Shown here piece by piece: positions 24,315-32,330 of a DNA stretch of 46,501 nucleotides. The stretch is from Acidobacteriota bacterium (GTDB taxonomy: Bacteria > Acidobacteriota > Terriglobia > Bryobacterales > Bryobacteraceae): the NCBI GenBank assembly GCA_016871015.1, contig VFZX01000017.1, positions 1-46,501 of the forward strand. The letters run 5' to 3'. The position numbers were made by a program, and so were the translations under genes. Under the pieces are notes generated by a model. The model did not search any database and had not been told where the DNA came from. It worked only from the letters and a program-made list of their open reading frames with translations. Numbering within the stretch: the first letter of the stretch is position 1; every line of letters begins with the position of its first letter.

Positions 24315-27300
24315 TTACAGTCGGATGGTCACGGTGAGATCCCGTCCCGGCGCCGTCGCCGCCGTCGAGCCCACCGACACGATATTCAACGTCACGCGGT
24401 CGAGCGGCTGTAGCGCCGCCAGTCCGAATCCACTGACGGTGTTCGACACCGTCGCCCCAGAGCCGATTGTTAGCGTGCAATACGGATTGCCATTCACCAG
24501 CAGCGCGAGATCAACCGGCGCTCCTGTGGACGCTTCTCGAACCACGGCAAACACGTCACGGACCGCGTGCGCATCCTCGATCACAAGCGGCGGCGCGGCT
24601 CCCGTTTCGATCGCCAGGTAGCCCTCGACCTGAATCGTCAATTGCCCGCCTGACAATGTGCGAATTCCAAGGTCCGCAGTGGCCGTGAAGTTTGTTTTCG
24701 CAGTCTCGCTGTTGCCGCGCGAATTGGTGACATAGAGCTCGGCAGCCGCGATCCGCACGTCCGGCAGAAACACTGGATACGCGAACGCGCCGCTGGCCGG
24801 ACTTCCGAAGAAGTCGCGGCTGAAAGCCAGCACGAACGTCTTGCTGTCCAGTGTGTACACTGCCGCTCCAGCCGAATGCGCCGAGGCGGCGGTTCCATGC
24901 GATCCGCGTAGAACCTGCGCGTTCAATCCAGCGACGGACACGACTTCGAACACTTCCGCGCCGATCTGAATCAACTCACCGGTTTGCACCGACGCCGATA
25001 CCGCTATTGAAGTGGCAGCGGCGCTTACCGCAGCCGTCAGCGTCACTTGCGCCGGACTCAACAGTTCGTTCCAGTAGAACAGGCGCAGCGTCCCCGCCGA
25101 GATGGTGCGTGTGTTGCCGAGCGTCGCGAACCCGATCGCCGCCAGTTCCACAGTTCCCTGCCCGGCGGGCTGCAATCCGAACGCCGGCGGCGGCGGGACA
25201 TCCTCATCCAGCAGGACTCCCGCCGCTCCTCCGATCAACCACCGCGTAACCAGTGCCAGTTCATGTCCGCTGTCAGTGCCCGCGGCGCTCACCGCGCGTC
25301 CCGTCACCTGCACAGTCGCGCCCGGACGGTTCGGAATCTGGAACCGCACAGGACTCGATGGAGACTCAGCGCCTAGATTCCAACCGGACTCGGCCACCGC
25401 GAAGTAGCTGGTGGCGTCCGGAATCACGGCCCATTCGCCGCGAATCGTAATCACGGATGCCGTGTTCGATTCGATCACACGCTCTTGTCCCGCGCCACGT
25501 CCACGCAGGATCCGGACGATCATCCCCGCATACTCATCAGCAGCCGCGTTCATTGCCGGCGATCCGATGGTTACGGCAGAAGCCGCGGCTACGGCCGTCT
25601 CAGGCAGCACTTCCAGGCGCCATTCAAACCGCGCGTGATGATAGTTTGGATCCGGTGGACCAGCGAGCACCGCATTGAGCCCGGTGTCGGCGAACACCGC
25701 CGCCAGCGCCTGATTGTCCGCAATCCGGTAGAGCCGCGACGGATTCGGGCCGCGGTAGAAGCGGAACGACACCGATCCCGGCGAAGAGCTGAGCCCGTTG
25801 ATTTCTACCCGGTTTGTGTTGACGCCAGAGGGAATCGCCGCGCGGACCACAAACGAGAGGCCGCTTTCATCCCCGTTCACATCCAGCGCCGACACCGCGT
25901 AGTACAGCGTCTGGCCGCCCGCAAGGCTTCCGCCCGTCACGTGAACCGCCGGAGTCAGCGACAGCCGTGGAACCGCAATCGCCGAGGCCTGCGGAGCCGC
26001 GGGCGCCGCGAACGACACCGTCGTCCAGACCTGCCCTACGCCGTCGCCCGACACGCGCTCTTCTTCTTCGATCCCGAACCTTTCGATTCCATTGGCGTCG
26101 ATCTCGACGCCCGTGAGCGGCCGCGGTGTCCCATTACCGGCGCCCGGCAGCCGTCCGCGCACACTCGCGCCGTCCGCGGATCCATCGCCGTACCAGGCAT
26201 CATCGTGCACCTGAGCCTCAATCCGCATCCGGCCAAAGTTCAACCCCGGCGTGATCCGCACAATGCGGAACGGACGTGCAATCAGTCCGTCCTTTTGATA
26301 GGTAACTGCGATCAGATCGCCCGGCCGCAGTCCGACGCCCTTGACGTTGGTTTCGAACTGGATATAGAAGTTGCCGCGAATCGCCTTGTCCAGTTGCAGG
26401 CGCAGGACCCGCGCCGCTTGATGGAAGTTCGCGACGCCTAGCGCCGTCGAATGGACACTCACATCCTGCCGGTTGAGGATCGCGTCCTCGACATCGGACA
26501 GCGACAGGCTGTCCTGCTGATACTCGTTGAACGCATCCTGGAACTCGATACTGACGCGATTCGGTGTATCGGCCGTACCGCGCGTCCACAGACGCACTGC
26601 GGATTCGCCGTTCTCCTTGCGTGCCAGACCCGAGAGTCCAGCACCGTCTCCAAACTCATACGCGAACGTCCCGCCGTGCTGTTGTGAAAGCGAGCCCTCC
26701 ACCTTGAGCTGCAGAAGACCCGCCGCGGAATAGCTGAGGTACAGCCGCGCGGCGTTGCGGATTCCGCGGATCCAGTCGGCCACCGCGCGGCGCCGCCGCA
26801 TCACGAGGTTGCATTGGAACCGCGGAACCTGGACCGTGTTTCCGTTCAGATCCGCGGAGTTGATCAGAGTCCCGCAATAGCCCGCCGCCGCCGCGAAGCT
26901 CGCAGCGTCGATCTCGTCCATCGTCCAGCCGCCGCGCCGAAGGACATCCAGCAGCACCCACGCGGGATTGTTTGTGAACTGTTGGCCGGTCCCCGCGCCA
27001 TCAGTTCCGTACACCGCCAGCGTGCGGCCCTGAAGCAGCACGCTCACGCGCGGGAGTCCGCGCGCGTCACTCACGCGGTTCGGCACCACCACTGCCAGGT
27101 ACGCCATGCTGCCATACGGATCGCCACCATCGAAGTCCAAGTTGAACCCGCCGCTGAGTGCGCCGGCGCTGACCAGGTTGTACCATCCGGTGGATGTCAT
27201 ATTCGTGCCCTGAACAGCCTCCGGGATCTCGACGCCGTTGACCATCACCTTCAGCACGCCCTGGATCCCGCCCATGCTCAGCAGGACCTCCATCCGCGTC

Positions 27301-28169
27301 AAGTTGCCGTCGTTGCGTGCGAACACCACGGGCGGATTGATCCACGCCGTTCCGTACACAGTCGGAACGTAGTCGTTGTAACGGGCTTCGTTGTCCGCTA
27401 CGTTCGCGTTGTGCCAGCTCTGATCGCCATGTGTGCGGACCAGCGTGCTCGCCGGCACGAACTCCACGCCGCCGAAGCGGCGCGTGATCCGGTTGCTGCT
27501 GTCGCGATCGAACATTCCCCGCTGCTCGCACGAGGCGCGCGTGTAGTCACAGGACGTGAACGGTTCGCCGCTATTCAAGCTGCCGAGCCCGCCGGCCAAA
27601 TCCGCTGAATATCCGCACCGGTGCAGAGGCGAGTAGTTGCCGCGCGCGCCTCCGTCCAGTGCTTCCTGCCGTTGCGCTGCGTTGGACGGAAAGGCCCAGG
27701 GACACCGGCGTTGAATGCGGACTTCGGGCAACATCATCCGTTGCGGATTCAACCGGTTCGTGGCGCTGATTCGGAGGTAGGACTCGGCAATCTCTTCCGG
27801 CGTGTTCATCATGCCGTTGAACAGCACCATCGCCTCCGAAGCCGCGATGTTGGCAGGCAAATCAAAGAACACGAAGGTTGCCGTCAACCGCGCGCCCTTC
27901 CATCCCGGACTCTGCGTGATCTGCGAAAAGTAGGAATCCGCGTTGCTCAAGGTGAGGCTGATCCGCGACACACTGTCGATGCCGTCGTCGGCGCCCCACT
28001 TCATCTCAAAGACGTTGTGGCGAAGGACCCGGGGCGCGTATGCGTGGCCATCGAAGGTCACCTGGTGCGTGCTCCAGCGCTCGACGGCGCCGGTAGCCAG
28101 CACGCACTGGAACAGCACGAGCGGCGTCTCAGTGACTTGCTGCTCCTTGAGCTCTTGAATGGTAGGCAT
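24315..28169 (-). CDS. Tail hub/tip protein with four-Cys (probable Fe-S) site
   Basis: 1284 residues. The N-terminal 140 residues (LVLFQCVLATGAVERWSTHQ; GIDSVSRISLTLSNADSYFS) resemble phage tail-hub DUF2163/lambda gpL-type domains. Four cysteines, C156, C185, C207 and C214 (in RRCPWAF, HRCGYS and SCDYTRASCEQRG), have the spacing style of the [4Fe-4S] site in gpL-like proteins. A baseplate-hub-like region follows (about 380-690, LLDVLRRGGWTMDEIDAASF; IRGIRNAARLYLSYS; FRIVRITPGLNFGRMRIEAQ). Fibronectin-III-like and other beta domains continue to the end (TLYYAVSALDVNGDESGLSF). It is probably a fusion of several hub genes that are separate in lambda or RcGTA. Confidence 0.7.
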   Translation of the reverse strand: MPTIQELKEQQVTETPLVLFQCVLATGAVERWSTHQVTFDGHAYAPRVLRHNVFEMKWGADDGIDSVSRISLTLSNADSYFSQITQSPGWKGARLTATFVFFDLPANIAASEAMVLFNGMMNTPEEIAESYLRISATNRLNPQRMMLPEVRIQRRCPWAFPSNAAQRQEALDGGARGNYSPLHRCGYSADLAGGLGSLNSGEPFTSCDYTRASCEQRGMFDRDSSNRITRRFGGVEFVPASTLVRTHGDQSWHNANVADNEARYNDYVPTVYGTAWINPPVVFARNDGNLTRMEVLLSMGGIQGVLKVMVNGVEIPEAVQGTNMTSTGWYNLVSAGALSGGFNLDFDGGDPYGSMAYLAVVVPNRVSDARGLPRVSVLLQGRTLAVYGTDGAGTGQQFTNNPAWVLLDVLRRGGWTMDEIDAASFAAAAGYCGTLINSADLNGNTVQVPRFQCNLVMRRRRAVADWIRGIRNAARLYLSYSAAGLLQLKVEGSLSQQHGGTFAYEFGDGAGLSGLARKENGESAVRLWTRGTADTPNRVSIEFQDAFNEYQQDSLSLSDVEDAILNRQDVSVHSTALGVANFHQAARVLRLQLDKAIRGNFYIQFETNVKGVGLRPGDLIAVTYQKDGLIARPFRIVRITPGLNFGRMRIEAQVHDDAWYGDGSADGASVRGRLPGAGNGTPRPLTGVEIDANGIERFGIEEEERVSGDGVGQVWTTVSFAAPAAPQASAIAVPRLSLTPAVHVTGGSLAGGQTLYYAVSALDVNGDESGLSFVVRAAIPSGVNTNRVEINGLSSSPGSVSFRFYRGPNPSRLYRIADNQALAAVFADTGLNAVLAGPPDPNYHHARFEWRLEVLPETAVAAASAVTIGSPAMNAAADEYAGMIVRILRGRGAGQERVIESNTASVITIRGEWAVIPDATSYFAVAESGWNLGAESPSSPVRFQIPNRPGATVQVTGRAVSAAGTDSGHELALVTRWLIGGAAGVLLDEDVPPPPAFGLQPAGQGTVELAAIGFATLGNTRTISAGTLRLFYWNELLSPAQVTLTAAVSAAATSIAVSASVQTGELIQIGAEVFEVVSVAGLNAQVLRGSHGTAASAHSAGAAVYTLDSKTFVLAFSRDFFGSPASGAFAYPVFLPDVRIAAAELYVTNSRGNSETAKTNFTATADLGIRTLSGGQLTIQVEGYLAIETGAAPPLVIEDAHAVRDVFAVVREASTGAPVDLALLVNGNPYCTLTIGSGATVSNTVSGFGLAALQPLDRVTLNIVSVGSTAATAPGRDLTVTIRL

Positions 28170-28170
28170 C

Positions 28171-28968
28171 TCACACTCCGGTCAGACTCACGATACGCAC
28201 GTGAGCGGAAAAATCATTGATTCCGTCGGCGGACACCACCAGCGTGTCCTGCGCGAATGCCGCGTCCGGATACAGACCGCTTGACGCGGTGGTTTTCTTG
28301 TACGGCGACGGCGCCACCTGCGCTTCAACCTGCAGGCCCCAAACATCGATCACCGCACCGGGATCCAGGCGCAGTGAGAATCGCACCGGGACGGTGGTGC
28401 CGGTGAGCTGTCCTGAGAGGACGCAGTGACGCCACGCGATCGATCCCGTCCACGTCTCGCTCGCGGAGGCTGCGCCCGCCGAGCGCACGAGCGTGAGCCC
28501 GGATCCCTGCGCGCTCTTCATCCAGACGCTGAAACAGTACTGGTAGCCGCCAGGCGCGGCGATGTCCTGGCTGATCGACGCCGTCACACCACCCGCGTTG
28601 GTGATGCGGTGGCCTCCGGGTCCGCCCTCGGGACCCGTGAACCCAGTAGCCACCTGAATCAGCGGGTCCCGCAGCCACACGCTCTGCGAGAGTCCTTCGC
28701 TGTACCGCAGCAGGTTCGAAGCCGGATCCAGGAACCCAAAGGTCTTCAGCCGTCCTTCGCTCAACGTGAACAAGGACTCGAGCGCGGCGGCCTCGGCTTG
28801 CGAGAGCCCGGTGAGTTGCCAGTTCCACTCAGTGAACGCGCCGCCTGGTGACGCGAGTTTCGCCTGGTGTCCGCCAGAGCACTCGCTCGCGATGGTACGG
28901 AACACGCGCGTCCGCTCCAGTGGATACTGTGCCGCCGCGCCTGTGGTGAGTTGCGGAAAGAATGGCAT
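28171..28968 (-). CDS. Distal-tail-type protein with beta-sandwich insert
   Basis: 265 residues from ATG 28968 (a TTG two codons earlier overlaps the upstream stop). The first 90 residues match the neighbouring 119-residue protein: FPQLTTGAAAQYPLERTRVF, WNWQLTGLSQAEAAALESLF and GRLKTFGFLDP correspond to FPLLKTGAACQYPA, WVIRLDLLTEPELATMEEFF and GRLGSFSFTDP. About residues 95-230 then form a carbohydrate-binding-like beta sandwich (YQYCFSVWMKSAQGSGLTLV; RFSLRLDPGAVIDVWGLQVE). It is probably a second distal-tail protein bearing a binding domain. Confidence 0.6.
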   Translation of the reverse strand: MPFFPQLTTGAAAQYPLERTRVFRTIASECSGGHQAKLASPGGAFTEWNWQLTGLSQAEAAALESLFTLSEGRLKTFGFLDPASNLLRYSEGLSQSVWLRDPLIQVATGFTGPEGGPGGHRITNAGGVTASISQDIAAPGGYQYCFSVWMKSAQGSGLTLVRSAGAASASETWTGSIAWRHCVLSGQLTGTTVPVRFSLRLDPGAVIDVWGLQVEAQVAPSPYKKTTASSGLYPDAAFAQDTLVVSADGINDFSAHVRIVSLTGV

Positions 28969-28970
28969 GG

Positions 28971-29330
28971 TCAACTCCGGTTCTCGCGGATCGCCAGTTC
29001 TGTCGCGCCGCTCTGAACGTCGTCGAGCGAGAAGCTGGCAATGTCGGAATCAAAACTGCAATTGGTGTGGACGGTCCCGTCGCGGGGATCCGTGAAACTG
29101 AACGAGCCCAGGCGTCCCTGCTGCCCGGCAAAGAATTCTTCCATCGTGGCCAGTTCCGGCTCGGTGAGCAGATCCAGCCGGATCACCCATCTCCGTCCGG
29201 CACTCGCATAGCCACGAAACCGCTGCGTCCCGCCGTCCAGGAAGCGGATGACTTCGGTTGAAAACTTCAGAGCCCGGGGCGCGGGGTATTGACACGCCGC
29301 GCCCGTCTTGAGAAGTGGAAAAGCGCTCAT
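28971..29330 (-). CDS. Small distal tail protein (DUF2460-like)
   Basis: 119 residues. FPLLKTGAACQYPAPRALKF, RRWVIRLDLLTEPELATMEE and GRLGSFSFTDPRDGTVHTNC resemble DUF2460-type distal tail proteins that cap the tail tube before the hub. The ATG overlaps the tape-measure stop (ATGA) and the next gene starts 2 bases after its stop, so the three are translationally coupled. Confidence 0.6.
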   Translation of the reverse strand: MSAFPLLKTGAACQYPAPRALKFSTEVIRFLDGGTQRFRGYASAGRRWVIRLDLLTEPELATMEEFFAGQQGRLGSFSFTDPRDGTVHTNCSFDSDIASFSLDDVQSGATELAIRENRS

Positions 29331-29959
29331 AGGTCATTCACCACGTCGTTCAGCGAATGCATGTTGAGCATGGCTTCGCGTACTGCTCGCGCGATCTCGC
29401 CGCTGTGATCCAGGAACGACCGGCTGTCCATCGCCTGAACATTGATCGTCACCGGCGTCTGCTGCGGCGGACGCCCGGCTACGCGCGGCAGTCCATCAGC
29501 GCCGTAGTCGATCCCGGTGAGCCCGCCGTCGGCCGTAAGTCCCGCGTCCAGCCGCACTGGAAGCGGAGCGCGGAATTGCGGCAGCTCGACTTCGGTCTGC
29601 TTCCCGCCGCGGTCGAACAGCTTCGCGATTCCCGCCGCCAGGGGCGCGAGCGCGAACCGGGATCCACCAGCCGGGCGCAGTGATGCGGTGCGGTTTCTGA
29701 CATCCGACACGGCATCGGCAACGCGCCGGGGGCCACCTGGACTGGCGGCAGCCTGAGGCGCCGGAGCCGCGGCCTGCTCCAGGTCGCGCACCCGGCGGAT
29801 GAGTCCAGCCAGCTCGGCATTCAGATCCGCACGCTGACCTGAATCGGGGGTGACCGCCGGAGCGCTGGACCCGCCCACAAACGGCGACGGTGCCGTTGCG
29901 CTGCCCCGCGCCGCGGCGGCCAACCTCCCGAGGTCCTCACGAATCGTGTTGTCTGGCAT
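29327..29959 (-). CDS. Very short tape-measure protein
   Basis: 210 residues. A strong AAGGAG sits 8 bases upstream of ATG 29959, inside the end of the frameshift ORF. The C-terminus, TPVTINVQAMDSRSFLDHSG then EIARAVREAMLNMHSLNDVV, is the typical end of tail-length tape-measure proteins. The middle is Ala/Pro-rich with a short coiled coil (ELAGLIRRVRDLEQ). Siphovirus tape measures usually have several hundred to more than a thousand residues and long hydrophobic helices, which are absent here. It predicts a very short tail, or a residual C-terminal part of a once longer gene. Confidence 0.65.
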   Translation of the reverse strand: MPDNTIREDLGRLAAAARGSATAPSPFVGGSSAPAVTPDSGQRADLNAELAGLIRRVRDLEQAAAPAPQAAASPGGPRRVADAVSDVRNRTASLRPAGGSRFALAPLAAGIAKLFDRGGKQTEVELPQFRAPLPVRLDAGLTADGGLTGIDYGADGLPRVAGRPPQQTPVTINVQAMDSRSFLDHSGEIARAVREAMLNMHSLNDVVNDL

Positions 29960-30284
29960 GGATCATCTCCTTTCTCACTTCTTCATCGAGCAGCAGGAAT
30001 GCTTCCGCGTCCCGCGCCGGAAGCTCGATCAGATTGACGCCGCTGCTTGCTTTCCACGCATGGAACTTCTCCAGCAGCGCGATCCTCTCCGGTGTGATCG
30101 ACGATACGGGACACGACTCCGCGCGCGCGCCGCGCCGCGCCCATACCACTGCCGGACTGCCACACGGCGCGGGACGCAGCCACCCGCATCGCCGCTTTTG
30201 TTCCAAGCCCTGTTTTCTGCACGAGTCGCACCTCCACGCGGCTTGGTTCGCGAATTGGAAATGGAAGGCGACTAGGAGTTTTTT
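29937..30284 (-). CDS. Tail chaperone, -1 frameshift extension (gpGT-like)
   Basis: An open frame in the -1 phase continues from the slippery site to TGA 29937. With the upstream gene it gives a fusion of about 234 residues (121 before the slip, 113 after). The extension has a Cys-rich, zinc-ribbon-like segment (WRCDSCRKQGLEQKRRCGWL, then PAPCG) and a plausible helical C-terminus (SSITPERIALLEKFHAWKAS; AFLLLDEEVRKEMI). It has no good start of its own. In lambda the equivalent gpGT bridges the tape measure and tube subunits during tail assembly. Confidence 0.7.
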   Translation of the reverse strand, partial: KKLLVAFHFQFANQAAWRCDSCRKQGLEQKRRCGWLRPAPCGSPAVVWARRGARAESCPVSSITPERIALLEKFHAWKASSGVNLIELPARDAEAFLLLDEEVRKEMIHARQHDS

Positions 30285-30640
30285 CTTTCTTCCTCGCTCA
30301 GGTCGAGCTCGCGCTTGATCGCCGCTAGGATCTCGCGTGCCAGGCTCTCGGGCCCGCTCTCGATCAGTTTCGGTGGACGCGCTTCTTCGCCGTCGATGAT
30401 CAGTCCCGCGATCGACGCCAGACCCCATTCGAGATACAGCTTGTCGATCTCGTTGCGCAGCACGCCGGATTCCACCTGTTCCGCCATGGTCTCGCCGGCT
30501 TCGAGAAACTGCACCCGGCCGCTGAGTTCCCGTACACGCTTGCCGAGTTCGATTCTCCGGCCAAGCGACATTCTGCGAATCGTAAACTCAACGCCTTCGT
30601 GCTGCTCGGAACGGATTGTTGTTTTGCTCCAGTATTCCAT
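30272..30640 (-). CDS. Tail assembly chaperone (gpG-like)
   Basis: 122 residues from ATG 30640 (GAGG nearby; a TTG five codons earlier overlaps the tail-tube gene). Content: GVEFTIRRMSLGRRIELGKR, then LEAGETMAEQVESGV and LYLEWGLASIAGLIIDGEEA, largely helical and acidic at the end (LSEEERKNS). Position between tube and tape measure, size and the frameshift signal at the 3' end identify it as the tail chaperone, not sequence similarity alone. Confidence 0.7.
   Translation of the reverse strand: MEYWSKTTIRSEQHEGVEFTIRRMSLGRRIELGKRVRELSGRVQFLEAGETMAEQVESGVLRNEIDKLYLEWGLASIAGLIIDGEEARPPKLIESGPESLAREILAAIKRELDLSEEERKNS
30278..30284 (-). promoter_or_regulatory. Programmed -1 ribosomal frameshift site A AAA AAC
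   Basis: On the minus strand the zero frame reads AGA AAA AAC TCC TAG, so the heptamer A AAA AAC is in the correct X XXY YYZ phase and the stop follows one codon later. A Shine-Dalgarno-like GAGGAAG lies about 10 bases upstream, which in dnaX-type sites stimulates -1 slippage. The -1 frame then stays open for 113 codons. Confidence 0.8.
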
Positions 30641-30647
30641 GCGAGCC

Positions 30648-31820
30648 TCACGCAAACGCGACGATCAGCTCGTCGTTGCCAGCACCCTGCGCACGGCTAT
30701 TGCGGAACCGCCACTGCAGCCGCGTCTCTTCGTCGTCGAACTCCGGGATCTCCGGCACCACCGTGGGCATGTAGACGCCGCACAGATGCTGAGCCTGCTG
30801 CCCGAGCTGGAACATCGCGCTGACCGGAGTCCGCTGGCGTGCAGCCTGATAAAGACCGTTGGTGTCCCCGGTAGTGTTGGCGATCAGCCGCATGTCCAGC
30901 GTCACTGTACGGATTCCCGCGGCGATGCACTTCGCCTTGTCGATCCCGAATTCGCTCGCACGCAGGTCGAGATCGTTGTCGAGTTGAACCGCGGCTTCGA
31001 CCACCGTATGGAAGCGCGCCGGCTCGACACCGAACCACGCCTGTCCCAGGCTTCCCGGAACTAAGGGAAATGTTGACGGCGCAACCGCGGGCTCAACCGG
31101 GAACTCGTCCAGGCCCGCGGTTGGCGGCGTGAACGCGACGCTTTCGATCAGACACGCGGCCAACCCGTCGAACTCGAAGTGATGGAAGTCGCCGTTGACC
31201 TGGATCCGCATCTTGTCGATTCCGGCTCCGGCGATGATCCGCTGCACGGCATCCCCTGGATCCCAATAGTCGTAGATGGTGACGCCGGGCAGGTTCGCCG
31301 CCGGCATATAGGTGATCGCCGCACCGAGCGCCGCGCCCACTGCAGGATCCTCGGCGAACCCGGCGTTGAGCACGAACGCCGTCGTATTGCTCACGGCGGC
31401 CACGAACCGGATCTCGTTGCCGAACCGGACCGCCTGATTCGGAACCAGCCCGTGCGCCGCCGCCGTCGTGATCCGCGTGCCGTCGGTGACGCCTTGCACC
31501 ACGGCGCCCGTGAACACAACCGGCGCCGCGCCGAGCGCTCCACGAAACAGAGCCGAGTAGCATGGTTCCGATTCGGGGTCCGGCCAGTGCGTCAGGTACG
31601 TGGACAACTCAAAGTCCGTACGCGTGCGGAATCCCGGCGGAAGCCCTGGAAACGTGCGGCTCCCGGTCTTGTCACGGCGCCGCGGCACGAGCGTCTGCTG
31701 GCGCAGCCCGAGCTTGAGCGCCGGAATCCGGTTTTCGGCCGTCGCCGCGGCCGCTGTCCCATACGTGGCTTCGAGCGCCGCGTAGTGGCGATTGTTGTTC
31801 GATGCAATGTAACATCCCAT
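30648..31820 (-). CDS. Tail tube (major tail) protein
   Basis: 390 residues. It starts MGCYIASNNNRHYAALEATY, typical of tail-tube proteins described as 'reference to dataset' type (AALEATYGTAAA). A beta-rich insert at about 100-170 (TDGTRITTAAAHGLVPNQAV; FVAAVSNTTAFVLNAGF) resembles the small FCCH-like beta domain common in phage structural proteins. MRIQVNGDFHHFEFDGLAAC, then a repeated beta pattern and VTLDMRLIANTTGDTNGLYQ, complete the tube fold. GAGG lies upstream of the ATG, and the chaperone gene begins 7 bases after its stop. The assignment rests on position and fold-like features. Confidence 0.65.
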   Translation of the reverse strand: MGCYIASNNNRHYAALEATYGTAAAATAENRIPALKLGLRQQTLVPRRRDKTGSRTFPGLPPGFRTRTDFELSTYLTHWPDPESEPCYSALFRGALGAAPVVFTGAVVQGVTDGTRITTAAAHGLVPNQAVRFGNEIRFVAAVSNTTAFVLNAGFAEDPAVGAALGAAITYMPAANLPGVTIYDYWDPGDAVQRIIAGAGIDKMRIQVNGDFHHFEFDGLAACLIESVAFTPPTAGLDEFPVEPAVAPSTFPLVPGSLGQAWFGVEPARFHTVVEAAVQLDNDLDLRASEFGIDKAKCIAAGIRTVTLDMRLIANTTGDTNGLYQAARQRTPVSAMFQLGQQAQHLCGVYMPTVVPEIPEFDDEETRLQWRFRNSRAQGAGNDELIVAFA

Positions 31821-31830
31821 GATTGATTCC

Positions 31831-32328
31831 TCACCCGAGTGAAACGTCCACCGGAACGCTGATCCGCGTCACCTGAACGAAATGTTTCCCGCCCTTCTTT
31901 GCCGGACCCGACTCGGCTTCGTAGCGTCCGCTGTAGAACACGCAGTCGCCCCACTCACCCCGGCAATCCTCAAGGACTCCGGTCACGACGTCCGTGTACA
32001 ACAGCGACTGCCGGTCGAGCAGATTCAGCTTGTCGCTCGACACGCGAATCTCGACCACCACTTCAACCACACCCGAAAACTTCCGGAACTTCTCCGTGAG
32101 CAGGTTCCGTGTCTTGCCCGCGTGCACCAGAATCTGTGGATACTTGATGCCGATGGCCTTGTCCTCGAGATCGATGCTTGCATTCAGCGCCAGGCACCAC
32201 GGATCCGGCAGTTCGATGCGGTCGATCTGCTTCTCCGCGCGGATGGCGGTGAGGTGCTTCGCCACGCCGTTGCTCCCACGCAGGAGGTCGAACAGCGACG
32301 TCAGTGCGAGATTGGTTGCGCGCGCCAT
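31831..32328 (-). CDS. Tail terminator / head-tail joining protein
   Basis: 165 residues from ATG 32328, two bases after the previous stop (a GTG two codons earlier overlaps it). Content: NLALTSLFDLLRGSNGVAKH, then LEDKAIGIKYPQILVHAGKT and FSGVVEVVVEIRVSSDKLNL, then an alpha-beta C-terminal half (GGKHFVQVTRISVPVDVSL). The alpha-beta pattern with a strand-rich end and the position directly before the tail tube suit a tail terminator (gpU-like). Sequence evidence is weak. Confidence 0.5.
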   Translation of the reverse strand: MARATNLALTSLFDLLRGSNGVAKHLTAIRAEKQIDRIELPDPWCLALNASIDLEDKAIGIKYPQILVHAGKTRNLLTEKFRKFSGVVEVVVEIRVSSDKLNLLDRQSLLYTDVVTGVLEDCRGEWGDCVFYSGRYEAESGPAKKGGKHFVQVTRISVPVDVSLG

Positions 32329-32330
32329 GG

